In this document: positions 1 through 8,674 of the stretch, piece after piece | How positions within the stretch are numbered: the first letter of the stretch is position 1 | Layout of the letters: each line of letters opens with the position of its first letter | From: an uncultured Eubacterium sp. | GTDB lineage: Bacteria; Bacillota; Clostridia; Lachnospirales; Lachnospiraceae | Length of the DNA stretch: 21,107 nucleotides | Assembly: GCA_910579145.1 (NCBI GenBank) | Contig: CAJTTQ010000010.1 | Span: 33,020 to 54,126, forward strand | Direction of reading: 5' to 3' | The notes under the pieces: generated by a model | What the model was told of the DNA's origin: nothing | The model's input: the letters and a program-made list of their open reading frames with translations, nothing else | Databases searched by the model: none | Position numbers and translations under genes: made by a program

Positions 1-484
1 TTGAGACTTCTTTGACACAATATGTAAAAATACCGTAGAGGCTGCCATCGTCACCGCGCCGGAACTGGTTCAGCTTAAACCATTTCCAGCCAATCTGCTC
101 GTATTTCTGATTCAGGAATTCACTGAGGGAGTTTTCACATAACTCATCCTGCTTCCAATCGTTCTCGTCCGTCAGTGACCAGCGCGTCAGCGTGGCAAAA
201 TATTCTTCGCCCTCAAGCGAAAAGCTGTTGTAATACACAGCAGGTTTCCCCTGCGGATCGCTGACCACGCCGCTAAACTCATCACCGGCATAGTCGGTTC
301 CCTCTGCATTTTCCGGCTGTAGTGAGTCCGGCATATAAATCTCTACGGCCTCATAACGTGCGCTTTCCTCTTCTTCGGTAATAACGATATTCTGTTCTGG
401 TTCCTGCAAAGGCTCTTCTTTCCCACAACTGCAAAGAACGACAGCACAGATCAAAAAAGCAGTATATAATTTCCTTTTTATCAT
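1..484 (-). CDS. Putative lipoprotein, C-terminus cut by window edge
   Basis: This gene starts at the ATG whose complement is 482-484 and runs off the left edge, giving 161 readable codons. A Shine-Dalgarno AGGGAGG lies 9 nt upstream. The N-terminus (MIKRKLYTAFLICAVVLCSC) is a typical lipoprotein signal: basic start, hydrophobic core, and a lipobox LCSC with the lipidated cysteine at residue 20. An acidic Glu-rich linker follows, then a globular part rich in Trp, Tyr and Asp/Glu. I do not recognise the family, and the C-terminal half is not visible. It begins 32 bp after the tex stop on the same strand with no terminator between them, so it is probably transcribed with tex. It should be anchored on the outer face of the membrane; its function is unknown. 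Confidence 0.8.
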   Translation of the reverse strand, partial: MIKRKLYTAFLICAVVLCSCGKEEPLQEPEQNIVITEEEESARYEAVEIYMPDSLQPENAEGTDYAGDEFSGVVSDPQGKPAVYYNSFSLEGEEYFATLTRWSLTDENDWKQDELCENSLSEFLNQKYEQIGWKWFKLNQFRRGDDGSLYGIFTYCVKEVS

Positions 485-516
485 GACAATGAACCTCCCT
501 GATATCAGAATACGTA

Positions 517-2658
517 TTATAATATCATCGACAACTGGATCCTTTTCTTCTGAAGATCCACCGAAAGCACCTTAACCTCGACAACATCGCCCACACTGAC
601 GACCTCCAATGGGTGTTTGACAAATTTTTTATTCGTTAGCTTTGAGATATGCACCAGTCCATCCTGATGTACGCCAATGTCGACAAAGGCTCCAAAATCA
701 ATGACATTCCGAACCGTCCCTTTTAGGATCATGCCTTCTGTCAGATCTTTCATTTCAAGGACATCCGTGCGCAACACCGGTTTCGGCATCTCCTCTCTCG
801 GATCACGGCCGGGTTTTTCTAATTCACGGATCATATCGTTCAGCGTCAGTTCTCCTACGCCAAGCTTTTCCGAAAGGCTCTTTCGGTCTTTTGCCAGTAG
901 TGATAATCCCACGACACCTCCCCGGATGTCGTCCGTCCTCAGGCCAAGCATCTTCAGCAGTTCTCCTGCGGCCTCATAGGACTCTGGATGCACACTCGTG
1001 CCATCGAGAGGGTTATCCCCATCGCTGATCCGCATAAATCCCGCGCACTGCTCGAATGCCTTCGGGCCAAGCTTTGCCACTTTCAAAAGCTGCTTCCGGC
1101 TCATAAACTTTCCGTTCTCCTCCCGGTAAGACACGATATTTTTGGCAATCGGTTTGGAAATGCCGGAAATATACTCCAAAAGCGACGCTGACGCCGTATT
1201 CAGGTCCACTCCCACATTGTTCACACAATCTTCGACAACTGCCGAAAGCGCCTCACTCAGCTTCTTTTGGTTCATGTCATGCTGGTACTGGCCGACACCG
1301 ATCGACTTTGGATCGATTTTTACCAATTCCGCCAAAGGATCCTGTAAACGTCTGGCGATCGAAACAGCGCTCCGCTGGCCGACATCAAAATTCGGAAATT
1401 CCTCTGTCGCCAGTTTACTGGCTGAATAAACAGACGCGCCGGCTTCATTGACGATGACATACTGCACAGGTTTATTGATCTCTTTGAGCATATCGACGAT
1501 CACCATTTCCGACTCCCTCGATGCTGTACCGTTCCCGACCGAAATAAGGGATACATTGTATTTATCAATAAACCCTTTCACGATTTTCTTCGTCTCCGCT
1601 ATTTTATTTTGCGGTTCCGTCGGATAGACGACGATCGTGTCCAAAACTTTTCCCGTCTCGTCCACGACAGCAAGTTTACAGCCGGTACGGAATGCCGGAT
1701 CCCAACCCAGAACGACTTTTCCCGTAATCGGCGGCTGCATGAGAAGCTGCGTCAGATTTTTTCCGAACACCTTGATCGCTCCATCTTCTGCCATCTCGGT
1801 CAGTTCATTCCGTATCTCCCGCTCGATCGAAGGCGCGATCAGCCGCTTATAGCTGTCCGCCGCCACTTCCTGCAGGCACTCCTTCGTATTTGGATTCTCG
1901 CTCGTGATGATCTTCTTTTCCAAATATCTTAAAATCCGTTCTTCCGGCGCCTCAATCCTGACCGTAAGGAATTTTTCCTTTTCGCCGCGGTTAATGGCAA
2001 GAATCCGGTATCCTGCAATTTTTTTCACGGCCTCTTCAAATTCATAATAATTCTCATAGACCGATTTTTCTTTCTCATCTTTTGCCGTTGAGACCAAGAT
2101 ACCTTCATCAAATGTCAGTTTTCGGATATAAAAACGGTAATCCGCCTCATCCGCGACAGATTCCGCTATGATGTCCTTCGCTCCCTGGATCGCATCTTCC
2201 GGTGAAGTAACACCTTTTTCCTCCGATAGATACGCCTCTGCCTCCTGTTCCAGTGGACGCTCCGTTTTCTGTAACAGGATAATGTCAGCTAGTCCTTCGA
2301 GTCCTTTTTCCTTCGCGATCGTCGCCCTCGTACGCCGCTTCGGTCGATACGGGCGGTACAGATCCTCCACGACCACCTGGGTCTCCGCTGCCAGGATCTG
2401 CTGGCGGAGCTCTTCCGTAAGTTTGCCCTGCTCCTCAATACTCGAGAGCACCTGCTCCTTTTTCTCCTCTAAATTCCGCAGATAGGTAAGTCTCTCGTTC
2501 AGATTTCGAAGCTGTTCATCGTCAAGCGCTCCATGCTGCTCTTTGCGGTATCTGGCGATAAACGGGATCGTATTCCCCTCGTCGATCAGATTCACGACTG
2601 CCTCTACCTGCCATGTTTTTATCTCAAGTTCACCTGCTATTTTCTGATTAATATCCAT
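517..2658 (-). CDS. tex: Tex family transcription accessory / RNA-binding protein
   Basis: This is a 713-residue protein, a normal length for Tex. The conserved Tex N-terminal helical region begins at residue 1 and includes the family hallmark IPFIARYRKE (about residues 31-40). A YqgF/RNase H-like core follows near 315-450 (VLGWDPAFRTGCKLAVVD). Helix-hairpin-helix segments lie near 480-545 (LLEYISGISKPIAKNIV). A C-terminal S1 RNA-binding domain covers about 640-713 (GTVRNVIDFGAFVDIGVHQD). Tex proteins are cytoplasmic nucleic-acid-binding factors linked to transcription and RNA metabolism; the exact role here is inferred from the family. The start is supported by GAGGAAG just upstream. It lies 29 bp after the upstream cyclase stop, so co-transcription is likely. 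No truncation is seen. Confidence 0.95.
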   Translation of the reverse strand: MDINQKIAGELEIKTWQVEAVVNLIDEGNTIPFIARYRKEQHGALDDEQLRNLNERLTYLRNLEEKKEQVLSSIEEQGKLTEELRQQILAAETQVVVEDLYRPYRPKRRTRATIAKEKGLEGLADIILLQKTERPLEQEAEAYLSEEKGVTSPEDAIQGAKDIIAESVADEADYRFYIRKLTFDEGILVSTAKDEKEKSVYENYYEFEEAVKKIAGYRILAINRGEKEKFLTVRIEAPEERILRYLEKKIITSENPNTKECLQEVAADSYKRLIAPSIEREIRNELTEMAEDGAIKVFGKNLTQLLMQPPITGKVVLGWDPAFRTGCKLAVVDETGKVLDTIVVYPTEPQNKIAETKKIVKGFIDKYNVSLISVGNGTASRESEMVIVDMLKEINKPVQYVIVNEAGASVYSASKLATEEFPNFDVGQRSAVSIARRLQDPLAELVKIDPKSIGVGQYQHDMNQKKLSEALSAVVEDCVNNVGVDLNTASASLLEYISGISKPIAKNIVSYREENGKFMSRKQLLKVAKLGPKAFEQCAGFMRISDGDNPLDGTSVHPESYEAAGELLKMLGLRTDDIRGGVVGLSLLAKDRKSLSEKLGVGELTLNDMIRELEKPGRDPREEMPKPVLRTDVLEMKDLTEGMILKGTVRNVIDFGAFVDIGVHQDGLVHISKLTNKKFVKHPLEVVSVGDVVEVKVLSVDLQKKRIQLSMIL

Positions 2659-2687
2659 TTCTTCCTCATTTCTGCCGTAGCAATTTC

Positions 2688-4589
2688 CTATCTCATCGAT
2701 TCTTTTCTTTTCTTCTTATTCTCTAACTTATTCCGGTACATCAAATCGTCGCTTTCTTTCATATAGCTTGCAATCGTATCATCCGCTGTTGGTATACCTG
2801 CCCGGAATCCCAGACTGGCGTGAACATCGTATGGCTTCCCCGATTTTCGGTTATACGCCTCAAGACTGTGCTCAAACGTTTGGATCCAGTTCTCGATATC
2901 CTTCTCGTTCTCACACGGAAAGATCACTTCGAATTCATCCCCGCCGATACGCGCGCCGATCTGACCCGGAACAACCGCCTCCTTGATCGCATACCCCACG
3001 ACACGCAGCGCGGAATCTCCCTCGTGATGCCCGTATATATCATTGATCGGCTTCAACCCGTCCATGTCGATCCCGATCACGCAGACCATACTATCCTTCG
3101 CCCGCGCCTGTGAAAACTGCATACGCCCGTACTTTTCAAATCCGCGCCGGTTATACAATCCGGTGAGTACATCCTGGATATACATATTTTCAAGTTCAAA
3201 AATCAGATCATTCATTCTGTTATACGATTTAATATTGTAGATCGCATTGGAAACAGAAATATTCCACCGCACATACGTCTTCCCGTACCGGTTCTTCCCC
3301 CCGAATGAATACGCTTCATAACCATACCCGCTGTCACGGAAATGAATCGGCACGAAGTAGTAGCACTGCGGCGAGTCGTCGATCAATTCCTTTGGCAAAA
3401 GCCTGTGCCGGTCAAACGGAATATCCACTTCACCCAAATCCTCCCGGTGCTGTATCGCCGCCCGGACGTGCATTTGATCGGTAAAGCCGATATATTTCAC
3501 TTTTCTGTCCTCGATATCCTCCCGAAGACAAACATAATAATTTTCAAACCCTTCCACATTGTATATATACTTTGCGATCACCTCGTGCAGTTCCCTGATG
3601 CTCGTAACCCCGCTCAGATCGATCGTCATAAAACTGAACTGCATATCCACATTATCCCCCTCCATCATCGCCTTGTGAAGGGAACATCTTCTCGAAGCCG
3701 CGGAAACATCGTTTTTCATACAACCGCATGACATCCTGGGCACCATCTCCAGCTCTACATAAATATTCTCTAACTCATCATCATCATGCTGGTGGCGCTC
3801 GATCAGATCGACCGCCTTGTATGCCATATCTTTAAAATCAACATGAACGGTAGTCAGCGAAGGATTATAATACACCCCCTCATCCAGGCCGTCATATCCT
3901 GTCACGAGCACATCCTCCGGTACGCGGACGTCCCTCTCAAACAATTCATCTATGACCGATAATGCCATATAGTCATTCGCGCATATGACCGCTTCCGGAT
4001 AAGTCCCATCCGCAAAAAACCAGTCACATGCCTCTTTTCCTTTTCCTTTCCAAAAATCCCCGTAAAATACCCGGTGTTCCCCGACGGGATACCCGTATTC
4101 AGCCATCACTCTCTGAAAACACGCCAGCCTCTTTTCAACATCCTCTCTTCCTTTCGTCCCAGACATAAACGCAATGTCTTTTTTTCCGTGATCCTCGATG
4201 ATATGCCTAGTCACTTTTTCCATCGAGGTCTCCTCGCGGATCAGGATATTATGAACTCCCTCCAACGGCTCGCGAAGGCTTACAACCGGACATTTCGCGT
4301 ATTTTTTTATGTAGTCGAGCACCTGCTCTTTTGCCTTTTCAATAGAAAACGTATCAAGAGCAAGAACGATACCGTCAAATTTATCATAATCGGGCAGGTC
4401 ATAGATCATCATCTCTCCGTCTTTATACCCGCTGCCCTTCGTCCCATAGGCGCCATAACTGGAAAAAACAGCAAGATTGTACCCCAGCTGCTCCGCGCGC
4501 ACAGACAGCGACCGGCATACCTCTCCCTGAAAATCCCCTTTCGGATTAAAGATAAACAGACCAATTGTTTTTCTTCCATTTGAAAACAT
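2688..4589 (-). CDS. LacI-type sensor domain plus GGDEF diguanylate cyclase (copy 1)
   Basis: This is a 633-residue, three-part protein. Residues about 5-300 resemble the sugar-binding domain of LacI/GalR regulators (opening GRKTIGLFIFNP, later VPEDVLVTGYDGLDEG and LTTVHVDF, closing with the SCGC motif). There is no DNA-binding helix-turn-helix, signal peptide or membrane segment, so it should be cytoplasmic. Residues about 310-465 form a linker or possible GAF-like region I cannot assign. Residues 473-633 are a GGDEF domain with intact GGDEF at 549-553, DVLTGLYNR at its start and substrate-pocket residues DMDGLKPIND. The RxxD inhibitory site is absent (VPGQ at that place). The predicted reaction is 2 GTP to cyclic di-GMP, gated by a small ligand. 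AGGAGG sits before the start. It has its own promoter inside cca and is followed by tex. Confidence 0.88.
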   Translation of the reverse strand: MFSNGRKTIGLFIFNPKGDFQGEVCRSLSVRAEQLGYNLAVFSSYGAYGTKGSGYKDGEMMIYDLPDYDKFDGIVLALDTFSIEKAKEQVLDYIKKYAKCPVVSLREPLEGVHNILIREETSMEKVTRHIIEDHGKKDIAFMSGTKGREDVEKRLACFQRVMAEYGYPVGEHRVFYGDFWKGKGKEACDWFFADGTYPEAVICANDYMALSVIDELFERDVRVPEDVLVTGYDGLDEGVYYNPSLTTVHVDFKDMAYKAVDLIERHQHDDDELENIYVELEMVPRMSCGCMKNDVSAASRRCSLHKAMMEGDNVDMQFSFMTIDLSGVTSIRELHEVIAKYIYNVEGFENYYVCLREDIEDRKVKYIGFTDQMHVRAAIQHREDLGEVDIPFDRHRLLPKELIDDSPQCYYFVPIHFRDSGYGYEAYSFGGKNRYGKTYVRWNISVSNAIYNIKSYNRMNDLIFELENMYIQDVLTGLYNRRGFEKYGRMQFSQARAKDSMVCVIGIDMDGLKPINDIYGHHEGDSALRVVGYAIKEAVVPGQIGARIGGDEFEVIFPCENEKDIENWIQTFEHSLEAYNRKSGKPYDVHASLGFRAGIPTADDTIASYMKESDDLMYRNKLENKKKRKESMR

Positions 4590-4607
4590 TTGCCCTTCCT
4601 CCTACTC

Positions 4608-6047
4608 TCATTCACGGCGTGAACACTCATTCTCTATTTTAATATGTTTTGCCGCTTCTGTCAAAAGAAGTTTTCGATCATTTTTAGACGGATCCTCTAT
4701 CACGATCTCCAAAAGCAGCCGGAGAATCCTGCCAATTTCAGGCCCGGTACTTAGACCAAGTGCTACAATATCCGTCCCGGTCACAGCCAGATCCCGGATC
4801 CCAACTGGCTCTTTCGCGCTGCAAATATCAGAATACATCTGACGTGCCTGTGCAATACACGCCAATTTCTCCTCTCTTTCATGTTCACTCTGCGAACACA
4901 CATCCGCCTCTTGAAGCAAAAACAGATATGGCATGACTTCCGCGCCAGCCTTACTGATCAAACGGCGCATGGTCCTTCTCCTCCCATCGTGCCGTCTCTC
5001 GTGAAACCGGATCACATCCGTCACAATACGGATCGTATCATTATCAAACCGCAGTCTTCGTAAAATAGCATCCGCCATCTCACATCCCCTAGCATCATGT
5101 CCGTAAAAATGATCCACCCCGTCTGGATCTGTCGTTTTGCATACCGTTTTGCCTACATCATGCAGCATCGCGGCAAATACAAGGATGCTATCAACCTTTT
5201 GCTCCGAAAACCCACCCGCATACGGAGACAGGCAGCACTCCGTTTCATGCGTTCCCTTCAACTGGCCATACAGACGCTGTACGTGTTTCACCGTTTGGAT
5301 CGAATGGATCCCTACATTATAACAGTGGTGTGGATTATCCTGCTCCGTGCAAAGCATCGCTGTAAACTCTGGAAAAAACGACTGACAGAGTCCGGTTTTC
5401 TCCGCTAATAAAAGCTTTTCCGGCTGCTTCGACATAAGTAACTTTGTAAACTCGACCCGGATCCGCTCAGCGCTCACCTTTGTGATCGTATGGGAACAGG
5501 CCCGGATTGCCCGGAGCGTCTCATCCTCGATCTCAAACCCCAGCTGTCCCGCAAAACGTACCCCGCGTAACATACGCAGGGCATCCTCTGTAAAACGTTC
5601 CACCGCATTACCCACACAGCGGATACATTTTTGCTCAATATCTTTCATCCCGCCAAACAGATCGACAATCCCTGTCTCCGGGTTATATGCCATCGCATTG
5701 ATCGTAAAATCCCTGCGCTTTAAATCCTCTTCGAGATTTGGGGTAAACGCAACGTGTTTTGGGTGTCTGTGGTCTTCATACTCCCCGTCCAGCCGGTAGG
5801 ACGTCACCTCAAACCCCTCACCGCCGATCATGACCGTCACGGTTCCATGCGCGATCCCGGTATCGATCGTCCGCTGAAAAACCTTCTTGACCTCCTCGGG
5901 TTTTGCCGATGTCGTAATGTCCCAATCTCCCGGGATCCTTCCCATCAAGCTGTCCCGGACGCAGCCTCCCACCGCATACCCCTCAAATCCATTCTCCTTC
6001 AGTCTATCTAATATCCATCTGACTTTTTCGGGTATCTGCATGCCCAT
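4608..6047 (-). CDS. cca: CCA tRNA nucleotidyltransferase with HD domain
   Basis: This enzyme adds or repairs the 3'-terminal CCA of tRNAs from CTP and ATP. The class II polymerase-beta-type head is clear: GGCVRD at residues 27-32, the metal-binding DWD at 41-43, and RRDFTINAMAYNP near 110-122. A C-terminal HD phosphohydrolase-like domain contains MLHDVGK and FYGHDARG. The full frame encodes 479 residues. A better start is probably the second ATG (6039-6041, MQIPEK, 477 residues), because AAGGAG is 6 nt from it but directly abuts the first ATG. It lies between two related cyclase genes, 12 bp after the stop of copy 2 and 18 bp before the start of copy 1. Its last codons double as the promoter of copy 1. 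Confidence 0.93.
   Translation of the reverse strand: MGMQIPEKVRWILDRLKENGFEGYAVGGCVRDSLMGRIPGDWDITTSAKPEEVKKVFQRTIDTGIAHGTVTVMIGGEGFEVTSYRLDGEYEDHRHPKHVAFTPNLEEDLKRRDFTINAMAYNPETGIVDLFGGMKDIEQKCIRCVGNAVERFTEDALRMLRGVRFAGQLGFEIEDETLRAIRACSHTITKVSAERIRVEFTKLLMSKQPEKLLLAEKTGLCQSFFPEFTAMLCTEQDNPHHCYNVGIHSIQTVKHVQRLYGQLKGTHETECCLSPYAGGFSEQKVDSILVFAAMLHDVGKTVCKTTDPDGVDHFYGHDARGCEMADAILRRLRFDNDTIRIVTDVIRFHERRHDGRRRTMRRLISKAGAEVMPYLFLLQEADVCSQSEHEREEKLACIAQARQMYSDICSAKEPVGIRDLAVTGTDIVALGLSTGPEIGRILRLLLEIVIEDPSKNDRKLLLTEAAKHIKIENECSRRE
4636..4664 (-). promoter_or_regulatory. Sigma-A-type promoter inside cca 3' end, for cyclase copy 1
   Basis: On the minus strand there is TTGACA (4659-4664), a 17-nt spacer, then TAAAAT (4636-4641), about 47 nt before the cyclase start codon. 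The same hexamers, spacing and most surrounding bases recur upstream of the second cyclase (8008-8036). Over a 34-nt block I count 30 identical positions. Here the block also encodes the last residues of cca. Confidence 0.7.
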
Positions 6048-6059
6048 CTCCTTCCCCTT

Positions 6060-7958
6060 TTACCGCAGTTTCTCGTTTCGCCTGCGCTTGTTTTCAATTT
6101 TATGTTTGTACATCAGATCATCACTTTCTTTCATGTAACTCTCAATCGTATCTTCCATCCGCGGAATCCCAAAACGATACCCGACACTCGCGTGAACCTC
6201 ATACGGTTTTGACGATTGTTCATTATATCTGTCCAGACATGATTCAAACGCGCCGACCCACCGCTCCCCATCCTCCTCGCTGCCACACTGGAAAAAAACT
6301 TCAAACTCATCTCCACCGATCCGCGCTCCGATCTGTTCTGTCACCGCAGCCTCCATAATGGCGCAGCCAACCACACAAAGAGCGGCATCCCCCTCATGGT
6401 GACCATGTATATCATTGATCGGTTTTAATCCATCCATATCAATGCCGACTACACAGACCATACTGCCTGTTTCCTTTGCCTCGGAAAACTTCTTATAGGC
6501 GTATTTTTCAAACCCGCTTCGGTTGTACAACCCGGTCAGCACATCTTTGATATGCAGGTTCTCCAATTGATCGATCAGATTGTTCATACGGTTGTACACA
6601 TTGATGTTATAAATCGCATTCGCAACAGATATGCTCCATCTCTCATATATCTTCCCGTATCTATCTGTTCCACCAAAACTATACACTTCATACCCATAAC
6701 TGCTCTCCCCGTAATGGATCGGCACAAAAAGACAACACTGCGGAGAGTCATCAATAAACTCTGTGGGGAGAAGTGTATGCCGGTCAAACGGGATATCCAC
6801 GGCCCCCATGTCCCCTCGGTTCCTGACTGCCACTCGAACGTGCATCCGGTCAGTATACCCTCTGAATTCATCTTTATTTTCATCAATATCATCTCGTAGA
6901 CAGATATAATAATTTTGAAAATCTTCCAGATTATATATATATTGGGTAATAACATGATGCAGCTGGTCAATTTTTTTCACTCCGCTCAAATCAATCGTCA
7001 TAAAACTAAACTGCATCTCTAAATTGATATTTGTAATAACAGTTTTATGTAACGAACGTTTTCTCCCGTTTGGACTGATCTCATTCGCGTTCAGGCAGCC
7101 GCACGATGTCCGCCGCACCAGCTCAGGCTGCACAAATACCTCTTCCACGTCATCATCGTTTTGATGTCGGTCGATCAGATCAACCGCCATCTCTCCCATA
7201 TTCCGAAAATTGATACTGGCAGTCGTAAGCGAAGGACTGTAACGGCTTCCCTCATCTAACCCGTCATACCCTGTCACCAGCACATCTTCCGGTACCCGAA
7301 TGCCTCTTTCATACAATTCGTCTATAACGGCATATGCCATATGATCATTCGCACATATAATAGCTTCTGGATATGTTCCATCTGTAACAAACGAGTCACA
7401 GGCTTCCTTTCCTTTGCCCCTCCAAAAATCGCCGTAAAATACGCGGTGTTCACCGATTGGCAAGCCGTATTCTGCCATTACAGACCGAAAACAGGCAAGT
7501 CTCGCCTCTGCATCCTCTCTGCCCTCTGGCCCCGACATAAAAGCAATGTCCGTTTTGCCATGTGCTTCGATCACATGCCTTGTAATCTGCTCCATCGAAG
7601 TTCCTTCGCGGATCAGAACATTATTCACGCCGTCAAGCCTCTCACGCAGGCTGACAACAGGACAGGAAGAATTCTCCCTGATATATGTCAAAACCTTCTC
7701 TGTCACTTCAGGAATCGAAAATGTATCAAGCGCAAGGATAATCCCGGCAAATTTATCATAATCGGGAATATCAAAAATCATCGATTCCCCAATCTCATGT
7801 GCATTTCCGGTCCCATATGCCCCATAACTAGAAATCACAGCCAGGTTATAACCAAGCTGTTCTGCCCGGAATGACACCGCACGGCAAATCGCTCCCTGAT
7901 AATCTCCCTGAGGATTAAAGATAAAAAGACCAATCGTCTTTCTCCCGTTTGCAAACAT
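6060..7958 (-). CDS. LacI-type sensor domain plus GGDEF diguanylate cyclase (copy 2)
   Basis: This 632-residue protein is a clear paralogue of the one at 2688-4589. Most positions match by eye along the whole length, including the GRKTIGLFIFNP start, the SCGC motif, the DIPFDRH linker segment and the C-terminal ESYMKESDDLMY. Domain order is an HTH-less periplasmic-binding-like sensor (about 5-300), an unassigned middle region (310-465) and GGDEF (472-632, signature at 548-552). The inhibitory RxxD site is replaced by VTEQ. No signal peptide or membrane helix is seen. The product is predicted to make cyclic di-GMP in response to an unknown ligand. Divergence is spread through the sensor, so ligand preference may differ. 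A strong promoter and AGGAGGGG precede the start. It is the first gene of the cyclase-cca-cyclase-tex unit. Confidence 0.88.
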   Translation of the reverse strand: MFANGRKTIGLFIFNPQGDYQGAICRAVSFRAEQLGYNLAVISSYGAYGTGNAHEIGESMIFDIPDYDKFAGIILALDTFSIPEVTEKVLTYIRENSSCPVVSLRERLDGVNNVLIREGTSMEQITRHVIEAHGKTDIAFMSGPEGREDAEARLACFRSVMAEYGLPIGEHRVFYGDFWRGKGKEACDSFVTDGTYPEAIICANDHMAYAVIDELYERGIRVPEDVLVTGYDGLDEGSRYSPSLTTASINFRNMGEMAVDLIDRHQNDDDVEEVFVQPELVRRTSCGCLNANEISPNGRKRSLHKTVITNINLEMQFSFMTIDLSGVKKIDQLHHVITQYIYNLEDFQNYYICLRDDIDENKDEFRGYTDRMHVRVAVRNRGDMGAVDIPFDRHTLLPTEFIDDSPQCCLFVPIHYGESSYGYEVYSFGGTDRYGKIYERWSISVANAIYNINVYNRMNNLIDQLENLHIKDVLTGLYNRSGFEKYAYKKFSEAKETGSMVCVVGIDMDGLKPINDIHGHHEGDAALCVVGCAIMEAAVTEQIGARIGGDEFEVFFQCGSEEDGERWVGAFESCLDRYNEQSSKPYEVHASVGYRFGIPRMEDTIESYMKESDDLMYKHKIENKRRRNEKLR

Positions 7959-8007
7959 CTTCTTCCCCTCCTCTCTGTCGGTCTATGGCATAAGTATTTT
8001 CTTTTCT

Positions 8008-8036
8008 ATTTTAATATGTTTTCGCGAATCTGTCAA
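8008..8036 (-). promoter_or_regulatory. Sigma-A promoter of cyclase copy 2 / cca / cyclase copy 1 / tex unit
   Basis: On the minus strand there is TTGACA (8031-8036), exactly 17 nt, then TAAAAT (8008-8013), which is 11 of 12 consensus positions. A predicted leader of about 43 nt ends in an AGGAGG ribosome site. The 7959-8160 stretch otherwise holds only this promoter, an A/T-rich spacer and the terminator at 8076-8106. Confidence 0.82.
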
Positions 8037-8075
8037 AAAAAACATGAAATTTAGACCAACATATTTTTTCCCTAC

Positions 8076-8106
8076 AAAAAAACACCCCAGAGTAACTCCC
8101 CGGGGC
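8076..8106 (-). terminator. Rho-independent terminator after the flagellin-region operon
   Basis: Read on the minus strand, CCCC (8102-8105) pairs with GGGG (8085-8088), with an inner GAG/CTC stem and a small bulge, followed at once by TG and a run of seven T (8076-8082). It lies 56 bp beyond the stop of the last minus-strand reading frame (8162) and before the next promoter, so it closes the csrA-flagellin transcript. Confidence 0.75.
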
Positions 8107-8161
8107 AGTTTTCTATATCATCGCACAATATTACTATAAATAACGCTTAACAGCAGTTTCC

Positions 8162-8674
8162 TTACGGTGTCGCTGTCGTCTTAACCGGATCGAACTGGAA
8201 TACGATACTCATATCTACCGTGTCCGTTGCCGCCCATGCTTTCGCCGGTTTTGAAGCAACATCACCGAAAATTTTATACCCGGCATACGTAGCAGAAGAA
8301 TCTCCGGCCGGAAGAGTTACCATATCTTTTTTCGTCGTTCCTTTTGTAGAAAAGGCAACCTGAGTAGCCGCTTTCGCGTCATAAGCAGGAGCCGTCGTCA
8401 ATTCATCCGTTGCGGCCGTCTTCTGCTTCAATTCCAGAAAAGCAAATACAGACTTCGTAGTCTCTGTTCCTTTCAGGGGAGCAGTCGCAAGGACAGCTTC
8501 ACTTCCTGCTACTGCTTTCGCCGTCGCGCTCACACTGATCGCCACATCACTTTCTGCCGCCTCATAAGCCAGCCCATATGGATTCAAACCGATCTTCTTT
8601 GCAGATGTATCTGACAAAGTAATATTGATCGTCGGAACAGCCACATCTGCCCCGGCTCCAGCGCTTCGTTGCAT
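8162..8674 (-). pseudogene. Exported alanine/threonine-rich protein, N-terminus missing (fusion or frameshift remnant)
   Basis: This frame has coherent protein character from about GADVAVPTINITL to the stop, roughly 163 residues. It is rich in Ala, Thr, Lys and Ser, with KKIGLNPYGLAYEA near the start and MSIVFQFDP near the end. The composition suggests a secreted beta-rich surface protein. I do not know the family with confidence. The only ATG (8672-8674) has no ribosome site, and the frame lacks the signal peptide such a protein would need. It overlaps the preceding frame (8584-9048) one base out of register, at GGGG (8650-8653 on the plus strand as CCCC). One extra G there would make a continuous 295-residue protein. 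Alternatively a deletion joined two separate genes. As written it is unlikely to be translated. Confidence 0.55.

Noticed and set aside
3486..3493. GCCGATAT, a perfect flagellar sigma -10, on the plus strand
   Set aside because: It lies inside the first cyclase gene with no -35 at the right distance. It shows that this 8-mer occurs by chance, so the candidate at 11028 rests on its -35, spacing and position too.
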